NCBI GenBank assembly: GCA_024695205.1
Contig: JAILIQ010000181.1
Span: 1 to 34,717, forward strand
DNA length: 34,717 nucleotides
Source: Lachnospiraceae bacterium
GTDB taxonomy: Bacteria; Bacillota; Clostridia; Lachnospirales; Lachnospiraceae
Reading direction: 5' to 3'
Every line of letters starts with the position of its first letter. The first letter of the stretch is position 1. The notes beneath the pieces are model-generated. The model saw nothing but the letters and a program-made list of their open reading frames with translations, was not told the DNA's origin and searched no databases. Below are positions 17,431-26,322 of this stretch, piece after piece. Made by a program: the position numbers and the translations under genes.

Positions 17431-18708
17431 ATGGGACTTATTCAGGCAGCTTTAGGATCTGTAGGCAGTGTACTTGCGGATCAGTGGAAAGAATTCTTTG
17501 TTTGTGATGCGATTGACAAGGATGTTCTGGTAGTAAAGGGTGTGAAAAAAACTTCAAAGGGTTCTTCAAACACCAAGGGCAGCGACAATGTTATAACAAG
17601 CGGCAGCGGTGTCGTAGTTAATGACGGTCAGTGTATGATCATCGTTGATCAGGGCAAGGTTGTTGAGATCTGTGCTGAACCCGGTCAGTTCACCTATGAT
17701 GCTTCTACATCACCCAGTATCTTTTCAGGCAAGCTTGGTGAGAGCATTTTAGCTACTTTCAAGGAGATCGGTTCACGTATTTCCTATGGCGGAGATGTAG
17801 CAAGAGACCAGAGAGTTTACTATTTCAACACCAAGGAGATCATCGACAACAAGATCGGTACTCCCGCACCCATTCCTTTCCGTGTTACCGATGCGAACGC
17901 CAACATGGATCTGGATGTCGGAATGCGCATGAATGCGATCTATACATACAAGATCACCAACCCGATCCTTTTCTACACCAATGTTTGCGGTAATGTTTCG
18001 AATACCTATGACCGTTCAGAGATCGATTCCACCCTGAAAGCAGAGCTTCTTGCAGCTCTTCAGCCCGCATTTGCGAAGATCTCCGAGCAGGGTATCCGCT
18101 ACAGCGCCATCGCAGGACATACTCTTGAACTTGAGGATGCCCTTAAGGAAGTACTTAAAGACAGATGGGCCAATACAAGAGGACTTCAGCTTGCATCCTT
18201 CAGCATCAATTCGATCACGGCTGATCCCGAGGATGAGAAGAGGATCAAACAGCTCCAGTTCAATGCATCCTTCAAGGATCCCGGAATGGCAGGCGCTCAT
18301 CTCGTTGGCCAGACAGGTCAGGCTATGGTTGATGCAGCCAACAATTCTGCAGGCGCAGCTGTTGGTCTGATGGGTGTTAACATGGTTAACAACATGGGTA
18401 CCGTTCAGGCAGCTCAGGGCTTCTTCAATCAGGCAGCTCAGAACCAGGCTACCCAGGCAGCCGCTGATCAGTGGAAATGCCCTAAGTGCGGCCAGATTAA
18501 CAACGGTGGCAAGTTCTGCCCTAACTGTTCGGAAGCAAGACCCATGGCTGCAGGCGTATGGAAATGCCCTAAGTGCGGAGCCGAGAATACCGGCAACTTC
18601 TGCAGCAACTGCTCAGAGCCCAAGCCCGGCGGAACATGGAAATGCCCGAGCTGCGGAACCGAGAATACCGGTAACTTCTGCAGCAACTGCCGTACCGCAA
18701 GACCTTAA
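17431..18708 (+). CDS. SPFH-domain (virion core protein-like) protein with three C-terminal zinc ribbons
   Basis: MGLIQAALGSVGSVLADQWKEFFVCDAIDKDVLVVKG...; C-terminus has three WKCPxCGxxNxGxFCxNC modules; SD GAAAGGAGA precedes ATG at 17431 (ORF-track start 17272 too long). Confidence 0.85.
   Translation: MGLIQAALGSVGSVLADQWKEFFVCDAIDKDVLVVKGVKKTSKGSSNTKGSDNVITSGSGVVVNDGQCMIIVDQGKVVEICAEPGQFTYDASTSPSIFSGKLGESILATFKEIGSRISYGGDVARDQRVYYFNTKEIIDNKIGTPAPIPFRVTDANANMDLDVGMRMNAIYTYKITNPILFYTNVCGNVSNTYDRSEIDSTLKAELLAALQPAFAKISEQGIRYSAIAGHTLELEDALKEVLKDRWANTRGLQLASFSINSITADPEDEKRIKQLQFNASFKDPGMAGAHLVGQTGQAMVDAANNSAGAAVGLMGVNMVNNMGTVQAAQGFFNQAAQNQATQAAADQWKCPKCGQINNGGKFCPNCSEARPMAAGVWKCPKCGAENTGNFCSNCSEPKPGGTWKCPSCGTENTGNFCSNCRTARP
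18472..18705 (+). repeat. In-frame triplicated zinc-ribbon coding repeat
   Basis: WKCPKCGQINNGGKFCPNCSEARP / WKCPKCGAENTGNFCSNCSEPKP / WKCPSCGTENTGNFCSNCRTARP; copies 2 and 3 nearly identical at DNA level. Confidence 0.85.
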
Positions 18709-18725
18709 GATAATTTAAAACTTAC

Positions 18726-18757
18726 ACAAAAGCGGATACTGAGCTATCCGCTTTTGT
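18726..18757 (+). terminator. Hairpin (possible partial terminator) between SPFH and zinc-ribbon genes
   Basis: Perfect 13-bp stem ACAAAAGCGGATA / TATCCGCTTTTGT, loop CTGAGC; only a weak T-rich tail. Confidence 0.55.
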
Positions 18758-18805
18758 TGAATATGGATTTTCCCGTGATTAATCAGAAAGTGAGGAAGAA
18801 TACAG

Positions 18806-19885
18806 ATGGCATTATTAGAGTATAAATGCCCCTGCTGCGCCGGCAAACTTGAGTTTGACAGCTCTCTTCAGAAGGTAAAATGCCCCTTCTGTGACAGTGA
18901 ATTTGAGATGTCCATGTTTGAACAGCTCGATGAAGCTCTTGATTCCCAGGTTGAAGAAAATCTGGACTGGCAGACATCAACGGTCGATACATGGGGCGTT
19001 GATGAAGGAATGAAATCATACAGCTGCAAGTCCTGCGGCGCACAGATCGTTATGGATGAAACAACGGCTGCCGGAAAATGCCCTTATTGCGACAACCCTA
19101 TCGTTATGACGGGTAACTTAAGCGGTGACCTCAAGCCTGAAATGATAATCCCGTTCAAGCTGGACAAAAAAGCCGCCAAGGAAGCATTTACAAGACATCT
19201 TACCGGGAAGAAGCTCCTTCCGAAGGTATTCTCTGATCAGAATCATATCGATGAGATCAAGGGAGTATATGTTCCTTACTGGATCTTTGATTCCAAGGCC
19301 GAAGCCAGTATAAAATATAACTGTACAACAGTGAAGAGCTTTAACCAGGGTGATACAAGGATCACCGAGACCCAGCATTATGTTGCCGTAAGAAGCGGTT
19401 CACTGGAATTTCAGAATATTCCCGTTGACGCATCCAGGAAGATGGATGATAAACTGACCGAATCGCTGGAGCCTTTTGATCTTTCGCAGGCCGTTCCTTT
19501 TAAAACCGCTTATATGGCAGGTTATATGGCCGATAAATACGACGTGACGGCCGAGGATGATACGGAACGTGTCAACAACCGTGTAAAGAACAGTACCATA
19601 CGCAGCTTCAAGGATACTGTTACCGGATACAGCTCGGTTGATATAGAAAACAGCAATGTCAGCTTAAAGAACGGTACCGCAAGATATGCCCTGCTTCCCG
19701 TATGGGTGCTCAATACCAGCTGGAACGGCAATAACTACATATTTGCAATGAACGGTCAGACCGGCAAGTTTGTGGGAGACCTTCCGTGCGATGAGAGCCT
19801 TAAGAAGAAGATCTCGTGGGGAACCGGAGTGGCGGTTGCCGTAGCAACCTTCGCAGTCGGATTGCTGCTTCATTTTTTAGGATGA
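18806..19885 (+). CDS. Double zinc-ribbon protein with C-terminal TM helix
   Basis: YKCPCCAGKL...VKCPFCDSEFEM and YSCKSCGAQI...GKCPYCDNPIV ribbons; C-terminal GVAVAVATFAVGLLLHFLG helix. Confidence 0.8.
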   Translation: MALLEYKCPCCAGKLEFDSSLQKVKCPFCDSEFEMSMFEQLDEALDSQVEENLDWQTSTVDTWGVDEGMKSYSCKSCGAQIVMDETTAAGKCPYCDNPIVMTGNLSGDLKPEMIIPFKLDKKAAKEAFTRHLTGKKLLPKVFSDQNHIDEIKGVYVPYWIFDSKAEASIKYNCTTVKSFNQGDTRITETQHYVAVRSGSLEFQNIPVDASRKMDDKLTESLEPFDLSQAVPFKTAYMAGYMADKYDVTAEDDTERVNNRVKNSTIRSFKDTVTGYSSVDIENSNVSLKNGTARYALLPVWVLNTSWNGNNYIFAMNGQTGKFVGDLPCDESLKKKISWGTGVAVAVATFAVGLLLHFLG

Positions 19886-19904
19886 TATAAAGGAGAAAAA
19901 GAGA

Positions 19905-20660
19905 ATGAAAAAACGTGCATTTATAATAATATGTATGCTGCTTTTGATCGCTTTTTCTTCCGTAAGCGTACTGGCAGCAACCTCGAATGCGGGCCGTGTA
20001 AGAGATGACGCGGGCCTCTTAAGCTCATCACAGTTATCCGAGCTTGAGAGCAAGCTTCAGAAGGCAAGCTCCAAGGGCAATATGGATGTGATCGTGATCA
20101 CGAAAAATTCTGTTCCCGATACCTATGATGCTTTTGGCTCGTCGGCTGCCGAAAAGTATGCCGACGATCTCTATGACAACGGCGGATATTCGGCAGACGG
20201 TATTATGCTTCTTGTCTGCAAGGATTCAAGAGATTATGCGATCTCTACTGCGGGCAGAGCGATAGAAGTGTTCAATGACAGTGAACTGGGTGACATTGCC
20301 GATAAGGTAACATCATATTTACGCAATGATGACTGGAGTGGAGCATTTATGAAATTTGCCGACGCAGTCGCTTCTGCGAAGGATTTTAAGTTTGGAATGT
20401 GGGCAGCCATCGCGGCAGGCGTGGGCGCTCTGGTAGGCGCCATCCGCTCGGGAAGCCTGAAATCACAGCTGAAGAGTGTTTATAAGCAGGATGAGGCCAG
20501 GGATTATATTAAGCAGGGAAGCTTTGTCCTGAATAAAAAATATGATATTCCGACCTATGTAACGATCGAGAGGACCAGGATAGAGAGGTCGAGTAACGAA
20601 ACGACGACCCATACCAGTTCCGCAGGCGTTGAACATGGCGGGACAAGCGGTAAATTCTGA
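19905..20660 (+). CDS. TPM-domain (TPM_phosphatase/DUF477) protein with signal peptide and internal TM helix
   Basis: Signal peptide; VRDDAGLLSSSQLSELESKLQKASSKGNMDVIVITKNSV...YADDLYDNGGYSADGIMLLVCKDSRDYAISTAG is typical of TPM. Confidence 0.85.
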   Translation: MKKRAFIIICMLLLIAFSSVSVLAATSNAGRVRDDAGLLSSSQLSELESKLQKASSKGNMDVIVITKNSVPDTYDAFGSSAAEKYADDLYDNGGYSADGIMLLVCKDSRDYAISTAGRAIEVFNDSELGDIADKVTSYLRNDDWSGAFMKFADAVASAKDFKFGMWAAIAAGVGALVGAIRSGSLKSQLKSVYKQDEARDYIKQGSFVLNKKYDIPTYVTIERTRIERSSNETTTHTSSAGVEHGGTSGKF

Positions 20661-20696
20661 TAATCCTTTCATCATTTTATTACGAATTCCGTTTCT

Positions 20697-20746
20697 GACC
20701 GGTGCGAATGCTTTTGTATAAAAAGCCACACCGGTCTTGTTGTTTT
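20697..20746 (+). terminator. Intrinsic terminator after the TPM gene
   Basis: GACCGGTG...CTTTT-GTATA-AAAAG...CACCGGTC followed by TTGTTGTTTTT. Confidence 0.75.
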
Positions 20747-20845
20747 TCTGACAGAAATGCCCCATTAGCCAATCGCTCAAGATCAGCTTCACTGATCTAT
20801 CGCTTGGCATGGAGGTTAAAAATGTTAAAAATTTAAAATATCCCC

Positions 20846-20906
20846 TTGACAAAGAAACAGAGAATGTATATTATGAACATATGAACAAATGCACATATGA
20901 ATATAT
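20846..20906 (+). promoter_or_regulatory. Promoter and ArsR/SmtB-type operator for the metal operon
   Basis: TTGACA (20846-20851) - 17 bp - TATTAT (20869-20874), overlapped/followed by ATTATGAACATATGAACAAATGCACATATGAATATAT, resembling ArsR/SmtB-family operators. Confidence 0.75.
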
Positions 20907-20929
20907 TTAAAACTGAAAGGACTTAAAAG

Positions 20930-21232
20930 ATGGGAATTCAGATCAGACTTCCGGTTGAAGATGAAATGTATGATCTTGCCGAATTATTCAAGTGTTTCGG
21001 AGATTCGACGAGGATCAGGATACTGTGTGTTTTGCTTGAAGGAGAGTTCTGCGTGAACGATATTGCCGAGGCACTTAATATGACACAATCGGCTGTTTCG
21101 CATCAGCTTAAGCTTTTGAAACAGGCCAAGCTGATAGAAGGAAAAAGAGACGGAAAGCAGATCCTTTATTCGCTCGCGGATGAGCATGTAAGATCGATAA
21201 TAAATATCGGACTTGAACACATTGAAGAGTAA
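20930..21232 (+). CDS. ArsR/SmtB-family metalloregulator
   Basis: LAELFKCFGDSTRIRILCVLLEGEFCVNDIAEALNMTQSAVSHQLKLLKQAKLIEGKRDGKQILYSLADEHV. Confidence 0.93.
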   Translation: MGIQIRLPVEDEMYDLAELFKCFGDSTRIRILCVLLEGEFCVNDIAEALNMTQSAVSHQLKLLKQAKLIEGKRDGKQILYSLADEHVRSIINIGLEHIEE

Positions 21233-21283
21233 AAGCCCAAATGGATCAAAAAAATTAAAATAATAAAAACGGAGGATGTTATC

Positions 21284-21502
21284 ATGAAAAAGAAATTTAA
21301 CCTTGAAGACCTGGATTGTGCCAACTGCGCAGCAAAAATGGAAGAAGCGATCAAGAAGATCGACGGAGTGAACAATGCAAGCGTAAACTTCATTACCCAG
21401 AAGATGATGGTGGATGCCGATGACGAAAGGTTTGAAGCGATCATGGATGAAGTGGTAAAGATCTGCAGCAAAGTTGAACCCGACTGCAGGATATTAAGAT
21501 AA
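21284..21502 (+). CDS. Stand-alone heavy-metal-associated (HMA) domain protein
   Basis: FNLEDLDCANCAAKMEEAIKKIDGVNNASVNF: HMA fold with CxxC; SD GGAGGA. Confidence 0.9.
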   Translation: MKKKFNLEDLDCANCAAKMEEAIKKIDGVNNASVNFITQKMMVDADDERFEAIMDEVVKICSKVEPDCRILR

Positions 21503-21507
21503 TTGAA

Positions 21508-21552
21508 TTTTCGCGCGGAGAAGCACTTAATGAGTGCTTCTCCGCGCGAAAA
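21508..21552 (+). repeat. Perfect 20-bp inverted repeat (intercistronic hairpin)
   Basis: TTTTCGCGCGGAGAAGCACT - TAATG - AGTGCTTCTCCGCGCGAAAA. Confidence 0.9.
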
Positions 21553-21597
21553 CGATGAGTATCAATTAAAGGAGTATCGGACCCGGGTGTCCGACAG

Positions 21598-23604
21598 GTG
21601 ACCGAAATGACATCGAAACAGAAAAAAAATCTCATCAGGATCATTGTCTCATTTGTGCTGTTTATCATACTGGCAGTGATATTTCATGATTTTTCCGGCG
21701 ATTCCGGCGATGGATCTTTGTTCATCGGATGGATAAAAGGAATCGGGATTTCCGGCAATATGCCGGCCACCGCCTGGATCGAGCCGGTTTTGTATCTTGC
21801 GGTTTATCTTATCGCGGGTTATGACGTGCTGATACGCGCAGGCAAGAATATTGCAAGAGGACAGGTGTTTGACGAGAATTTCCTGATGATCGTTGCCGGA
21901 ATAGGAGCATTTGTGATAGGTGAATACTCCGAAGGCGTAGCGGTAATGATCTTTTATCAGACGGGCGAACTTTTCCAGAGTTATGCCGTCGGCAGGTCAA
22001 GACAGTCGATCACCGCAATGATGGAGATAGTTCCCGAATTTGCGAGTGTTGTTGACGATGACGGCGGGATAAGTGAGGAAGATCCCGAAGATGTTGAGCC
22101 GGGAACGACTATCCTCATCAAACCGGGTGAAAAAGTCCCTATCGACTGCAGAGTCATCGAAGGTGACAGTTATCTCGACACTTCCGCGCTTACAGGTGAA
22201 TCCGTCCCGAGACACGCCGGCGTCGGAAGTGAGATCCTAAGCGGCTGCATAAACGGAGAAGGCACGTTAAAATGTGTGACTACCAAAGAATACAAGGACT
22301 CTGCGGTATCCGTTATCCTTGAACTGGTTGAAAATGCAGGGTCGAGAAAGAGCAAAACCGAGAAATTCATTACCAGATTTGCAAAATATTATACACCGGT
22401 CGTAACAGTCGGCGCTCTGCTGCTTGCCGTTATTCCTTCACTCATAACCGGTAACTGGATGGAATGGCTCAGACGTGCGTGCACGTTCCTTGTAATATCC
22501 TGTCCCTGCGCACTTGTGGTTTCGGTGCCTCTTGGTTTCTTCGGCGGGATAGGTGCTGCAGCCAAGCTCGGTATCATGATCAAGGGGAGCAATTATCTTG
22601 AGGCGGTATCGGAAGCTGCGGTCATCGCCTTTGATAAGACAGGAACACTGACACACGGTGATTTCTCCGTCACAAATGTATTTTCTACAGACGGAAACGA
22701 AAGAAGGGTTCTTGAACTTGCCGCAGCGGCGGAACAGTTTTCAAACCACCCTATTGCAGGATCGATACTCAAAGCCTGCAGGGAAGCATCCGGAGCCGCA
22801 CCCGGCAGTGCGGAAGATGCCCGCAATATAACAGGTAAGGGTGTAAGTGCCGTATATGACGGAAAAACGGTACTTGTCGGCAATACAGATCTTATGAAAG
22901 AATCAGGGATCAATGATCTTTCGGCAATATCACGGGATCTTGCAGGTAAAGGATCATTCAGCGACATGGGAGGAACGGTCTGCCACGTCGCATATGACGG
23001 CAAATACTGCGGCTGCATCGTTATTTCCGATACGGTAAAGGAAAGCGCGGCAGAGGATATCGCGGCGATCAGGCTTGAAGGAGTCGAAAAGACCGTCATG
23101 CTGACGGGAGACAACAATAAGACTGCTGCGGCTGTTGCGGCACGGACCGGTGTTGATGCATATTTTTCACAGCTGCTTCCCGCCGACAAGGTCAGCAGGA
23201 TCGAGGAACTGATGGGTGGACTTTCGCAAAAGCAGAAGCTCATGTTTGTCGGTGACGGTATCAATGATGCACCTGTCCTGATCCGTTCGGATATAGGAAT
23301 TGCAATGGGCAAGCTCGGTTCTGACGCGGCGATCGAAGCTGCGGATATAGTCATAATGGATGACGATCTCGGCAAGATACCTGCTCTGCTCCGTATTTCC
23401 GGGAAGACACTGAAGATCGTAAGAGAGAATATCGTATTTGCGCTCGTTGTAAAGTTCCTGATACTTATACTCGGAGCGCTCGGGATCGCGGGAATGTGGC
23501 TGGCGGTATTTGCGGATGTCGGTGTTGCCGTCCTTGCGATACTTAATTCGATGAGAACATTGAAAGTAAAAGATAAAAGCCTTAAAACCGCCGAAGCGGT
23601 CTGA
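21598..23604 (+). CDS. Heavy-metal translocating P1B-type ATPase (Cd/Zn/Co-type, no fused HMA domain)
   Basis: TALTGESVPR, SCPCALVVSVPLGFFGGIGAAAKLGIMIKG, FDKTGTLTHG, MLTGDNNKTAAA, VGDGINDAPVL. GTG start at 21598 or ATG at 21607. Confidence 0.93.
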   Translation: MTEMTSKQKKNLIRIIVSFVLFIILAVIFHDFSGDSGDGSLFIGWIKGIGISGNMPATAWIEPVLYLAVYLIAGYDVLIRAGKNIARGQVFDENFLMIVAGIGAFVIGEYSEGVAVMIFYQTGELFQSYAVGRSRQSITAMMEIVPEFASVVDDDGGISEEDPEDVEPGTTILIKPGEKVPIDCRVIEGDSYLDTSALTGESVPRHAGVGSEILSGCINGEGTLKCVTTKEYKDSAVSVILELVENAGSRKSKTEKFITRFAKYYTPVVTVGALLLAVIPSLITGNWMEWLRRACTFLVISCPCALVVSVPLGFFGGIGAAAKLGIMIKGSNYLEAVSEAAVIAFDKTGTLTHGDFSVTNVFSTDGNERRVLELAAAAEQFSNHPIAGSILKACREASGAAPGSAEDARNITGKGVSAVYDGKTVLVGNTDLMKESGINDLSAISRDLAGKGSFSDMGGTVCHVAYDGKYCGCIVISDTVKESAAEDIAAIRLEGVEKTVMLTGDNNKTAAAVAARTGVDAYFSQLLPADKVSRIEELMGGLSQKQKLMFVGDGINDAPVLIRSDIGIAMGKLGSDAAIEAADIVIMDDDLGKIPALLRISGKTLKIVRENIVFALVVKFLILILGALGIAGMWLAVFADVGVAVLAILNSMRTLKVKDKSLKTAEAV

Positions 23605-23620
23605 AGCCGGATAGGAGGAT

Positions 23621-24082
23621 ATGGATTTGAAAGCAACTTGTTATGTTGACGGAAGCTTTAATCCAAAGCTGGAAAAATATGCATTCGGATGTGTCTGCTT
23701 TCATCCCGACGGTACCACCGAAGAATTCTGCGGAAGCGGAAACAGCGAAGACGCACTGAAACAGAGAAATGTCGCCGGAGAGATGATAGCCTCGATGCTG
23801 GCTTTAAAATGGGCGCTTGTAAATGAATATAATGAGCTTGAGATATGCTATGACTATGCCGGGATCGAAGCATGGGTGACCGGCGCCTGGAAGGCGAAAA
23901 ACGACCTTACCTGCAAATATCGGGATTTTATGAGGGAAAAAAGCCGGACGGTCAAACTGACATTTACAAAGATAGCCGCACATACCAACGACAGGTATAA
24001 CGAAGTGGCGGATAAGCTTGCAAAAGAAGGCCTTACAAAGGAACCCGGGCTGCCTGAGATCGTGAAAAGAAAATTAATATAA
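23621..24082 (+). CDS. RNase H-like family protein
   Basis: CYVDGSFNPKLEKYAFGCVCFHPDG...AGEMIASMLALKWAL...KIAAHTNDRYNEVADKLAKEGL: D-E-D/H pattern of RNase HI fold. Confidence 0.85.
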   Translation: MDLKATCYVDGSFNPKLEKYAFGCVCFHPDGTTEEFCGSGNSEDALKQRNVAGEMIASMLALKWALVNEYNELEICYDYAGIEAWVTGAWKAKNDLTCKYRDFMREKSRTVKLTFTKIAAHTNDRYNEVADKLAKEGLTKEPGLPEIVKRKLI

Positions 24083-24108
24083 TTTAGAATTATTTTTTGC
24101 TTTTTTTA

Positions 24109-24137
24109 GTGACATTCCAACGTTTGTATATTATAAT
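24109..24137 (+). promoter_or_regulatory. Promoter of the bactofilin gene
   Basis: GTGACA (24109-24114) - 17 bp - TATAAT (24132-24137). Confidence 0.65.
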
Positions 24138-24174
24138 TCTAATAACGACTTTTTGTTACAACAGGAGGAGCAAA

Positions 24175-24957
24175 ATGGGTTTCTTTAAGGATCTGGCAGA
24201 TGATGCCGTAGAAGTGGGAAACGACGCCGCAGAGAAGGGCGGCAGTGTTCTTGACGAGATATTTGACATGTCGGCGATGGACAAGAAAGCCGATGAGAAC
24301 GAAGCGACAGAGGCCGATACGGGCGTTGATTCGCTTTTCAATGACGTATCCGAACCTCAGGATGCTGTTGACGAGGCTCTTATCGAGAATCTTCTCGATC
24401 CCTCGGCTGCCGATGCGGGAGCAGAGATTGCCGATGAGCCTGAGGAAGAGATCGTGGTTGACGATACCCCTGCCGTTCCGATACGTTCCGCAGAAGACCT
24501 GAGTGAGAACGATTCGGATCAGGTTACTGTCATCACCAAGGGAACGACTATTAACGGAAGTATCGTTTCAGACTGTTCACTCAACGTTATGGGAACGATC
24601 AACGGTGATATCGAGTGTATCGGCAAGCTGACTATCTCGGGAAGCGTTGTCGGTAATTCCGTAGCTTCGGATGTTTATGTCAATGCAAAACGTCTTGACG
24701 GCAACATCGACAGTGAAGGAACCGTAAAGATCGGTCTCGGAACAGTAGTTGTCGGAGATATCAAGGCCGGATCCGGTGTTATCGCCGGTGCCGTTAAGGG
24801 TGAGCTTGATATCAAGGGACCTGTTATCATTGATTCTACCGCCATTATCAAAGGCAATGTGAAGGCCAAGTCTGTTCAGATGAACAACGGTGCCGTGCTT
24901 GAAGGTTTCTGTTCACTTGCATACGCCGATGTAGATATTGACGATATCTTTGAATGA
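24175..24957 (+). CDS. Bactofilin-like (polymer-forming cytoskeletal) protein with acidic N-terminal region
   Basis: VITKGTTINGSIVSDCSLNVMGTINGDIECIGKLTISGSVVGN...KGNVKAKSVQMNNGAVLEG beta-helix repeats. Start at 24175 preceded by AGGAGGAG. Confidence 0.85.
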   Translation: MGFFKDLADDAVEVGNDAAEKGGSVLDEIFDMSAMDKKADENEATEADTGVDSLFNDVSEPQDAVDEALIENLLDPSAADAGAEIADEPEEEIVVDDTPAVPIRSAEDLSENDSDQVTVITKGTTINGSIVSDCSLNVMGTINGDIECIGKLTISGSVVGNSVASDVYVNAKRLDGNIDSEGTVKIGLGTVVVGDIKAGSGVIAGAVKGELDIKGPVIIDSTAIIKGNVKAKSVQMNNGAVLEGFCSLAYADVDIDDIFE

Positions 24958-25002
24958 TCCTGGAATATCTGTTAAGTACTGACACGGGAGATATTTGATA
25001 AA

Positions 25003-25710
25003 ATGGCAGGATATAAAAGAGTATTGATAAAACTTTCCGGCGAAGCGCTTGCCGGTGAGAAGAAGACCGGATTTGACGAAGCAACATGCATAGAGGTTGC
25101 TCAGCAGATCAAAAAGATCGTTGATAACGGAACTGAGGTTGCCATCGTAATAGGCGGAGGCAATTTCTGGAGAGGACGTACAAGTGAGACCATTGACCGT
25201 TACAAGGCCGATCAGATCGGTATTCTCGCTACGGTCATGAACTGCATTTACGTATCCGAGATATTCAGATACGTCGGAATGCATACTTCCATCTATACTC
25301 CGTTCGAAATGAGCGATATGACAGAGGTATTTTCAAAGGATAAGGCCGTACATGACCTGAGTGTCGGAAGAGTGGTCTTCCTTGCAGGCGGAACAGGACA
25401 TCCTTATTTTTCGACAGATACCGCAACAGCACTCAGAGCCATCGAGCTTGAATGCGATATCATCATGATGGCCAAAGCGATCGACGGTGTTTATTCGGCC
25501 GATCCGAAACTGGATCCGACTGCAGTAAAGTACACCGATATTACTATGCAGGAGGTTGTTGAGAAGGGCCTCAAGGTTATCGATACAACCGCTTCGGCAC
25601 TTTGTCTTGAAAATAAGATGCCGCTTCTGATCTTCTCTTTGAATGAAGAGAATTCGATCGTAAACAATGCAGGCGGTGAATATACCGGTACGGTCGTTAC
25701 CGTACAATAA
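25003..25710 (+). CDS. pyrH: UMP kinase
   Basis: YKRVLIKLSGEALAGEKKTGFD...VAIVIGGGNFWRG...FLAGGTGHPYFSTDTATALRAIE; conserved cluster. Confidence 0.96.
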   Translation: MAGYKRVLIKLSGEALAGEKKTGFDEATCIEVAQQIKKIVDNGTEVAIVIGGGNFWRGRTSETIDRYKADQIGILATVMNCIYVSEIFRYVGMHTSIYTPFEMSDMTEVFSKDKAVHDLSVGRVVFLAGGTGHPYFSTDTATALRAIELECDIIMMAKAIDGVYSADPKLDPTAVKYTDITMQEVVEKGLKVIDTTASALCLENKMPLLIFSLNEENSIVNNAGGEYTGTVVTVQ

Positions 25711-25729
25711 CAGAATATTGGAGGTATTT

Positions 25730-26284
25730 ATGGACGACAGGATCAAACCCTACGAAGAAAAGATGAAAAAGACTATAGATGTTCTTATCGAAGAATATGC
25801 GTCAATACGTGCCGGACGTGCGAATCCGCATCTTATCGACAAGATCAAGGTTGATTATTACGGAACACCTACTCCGATCAGCCAGGTAGCGAATATCAGC
25901 GTTCCCGAAGCCCGTATCATCCAGATACAGCCCTGGGAATCCAAGATGATCAAGGAGATCAACAAAGCGATCAATATGTCAGATATCGGCATCAATCCTA
26001 CCGATGACGGCAAGACCATCAGACTTGTGTTCCCCGAACTGACCGAGGACAGACGTAAGGAACTTGCCAAGGATGTCAAGAAGAAGGCAGAGGATGCGAA
26101 GGTGGCACTCCGCAACATAAGGCGTGATGCCAACGATACCTTCAAGAAGCAGGGCAAGGCAAGCGAGATTTCGGAAGATGTTCAGAAACAGCTTGAGACC
26201 GAGATCGATAAGACTACTGAGAAGAATGTCGCTGAGATCGACAAGCTCATGGAATCAAAGTCGAAAGAGATCATGACGGTTTAA
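25730..26284 (+). CDS. frr: Ribosome recycling factor
   Basis: ASIRAGRANPHLIDKIKVDYYGTPTPISQVANISVPEARIIQIQPWE; start 25730 with SD GGAGG. Confidence 0.96.
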   Translation: MDDRIKPYEEKMKKTIDVLIEEYASIRAGRANPHLIDKIKVDYYGTPTPISQVANISVPEARIIQIQPWESKMIKEINKAINMSDIGINPTDDGKTIRLVFPELTEDRRKELAKDVKKKAEDAKVALRNIRRDANDTFKKQGKASEISEDVQKQLETEIDKTTEKNVAEIDKLMESKSKEIMTV

Positions 26285-26291
26285 ATGTAAG

Positions 26292-26322
26292 ACGGGTCGG
26301 GGGAAGCCCCGATCCGTTTTTT
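26292..26322 (+). terminator. Intrinsic terminator-like hairpin inside the pyrH-polC cluster
   Basis: ACGGGTCGGGG / CCCCGATCCGT stem followed by TTTTTT. Confidence 0.75.

Noticed and set aside
20816-20911. 33-codon ORF from ATGGAGGTTAAA...
   Set aside because: Runs through the TTGACA/TATTAT promoter and the ArsR operator, so probably not translated.
22593-23636. 347-aa ORF on the minus strand
   Set aside because: Fully antisense to the clear P-type ATPase; Ser/Pro/Ala-rich composition typical of a mirrored GC-biased frame.
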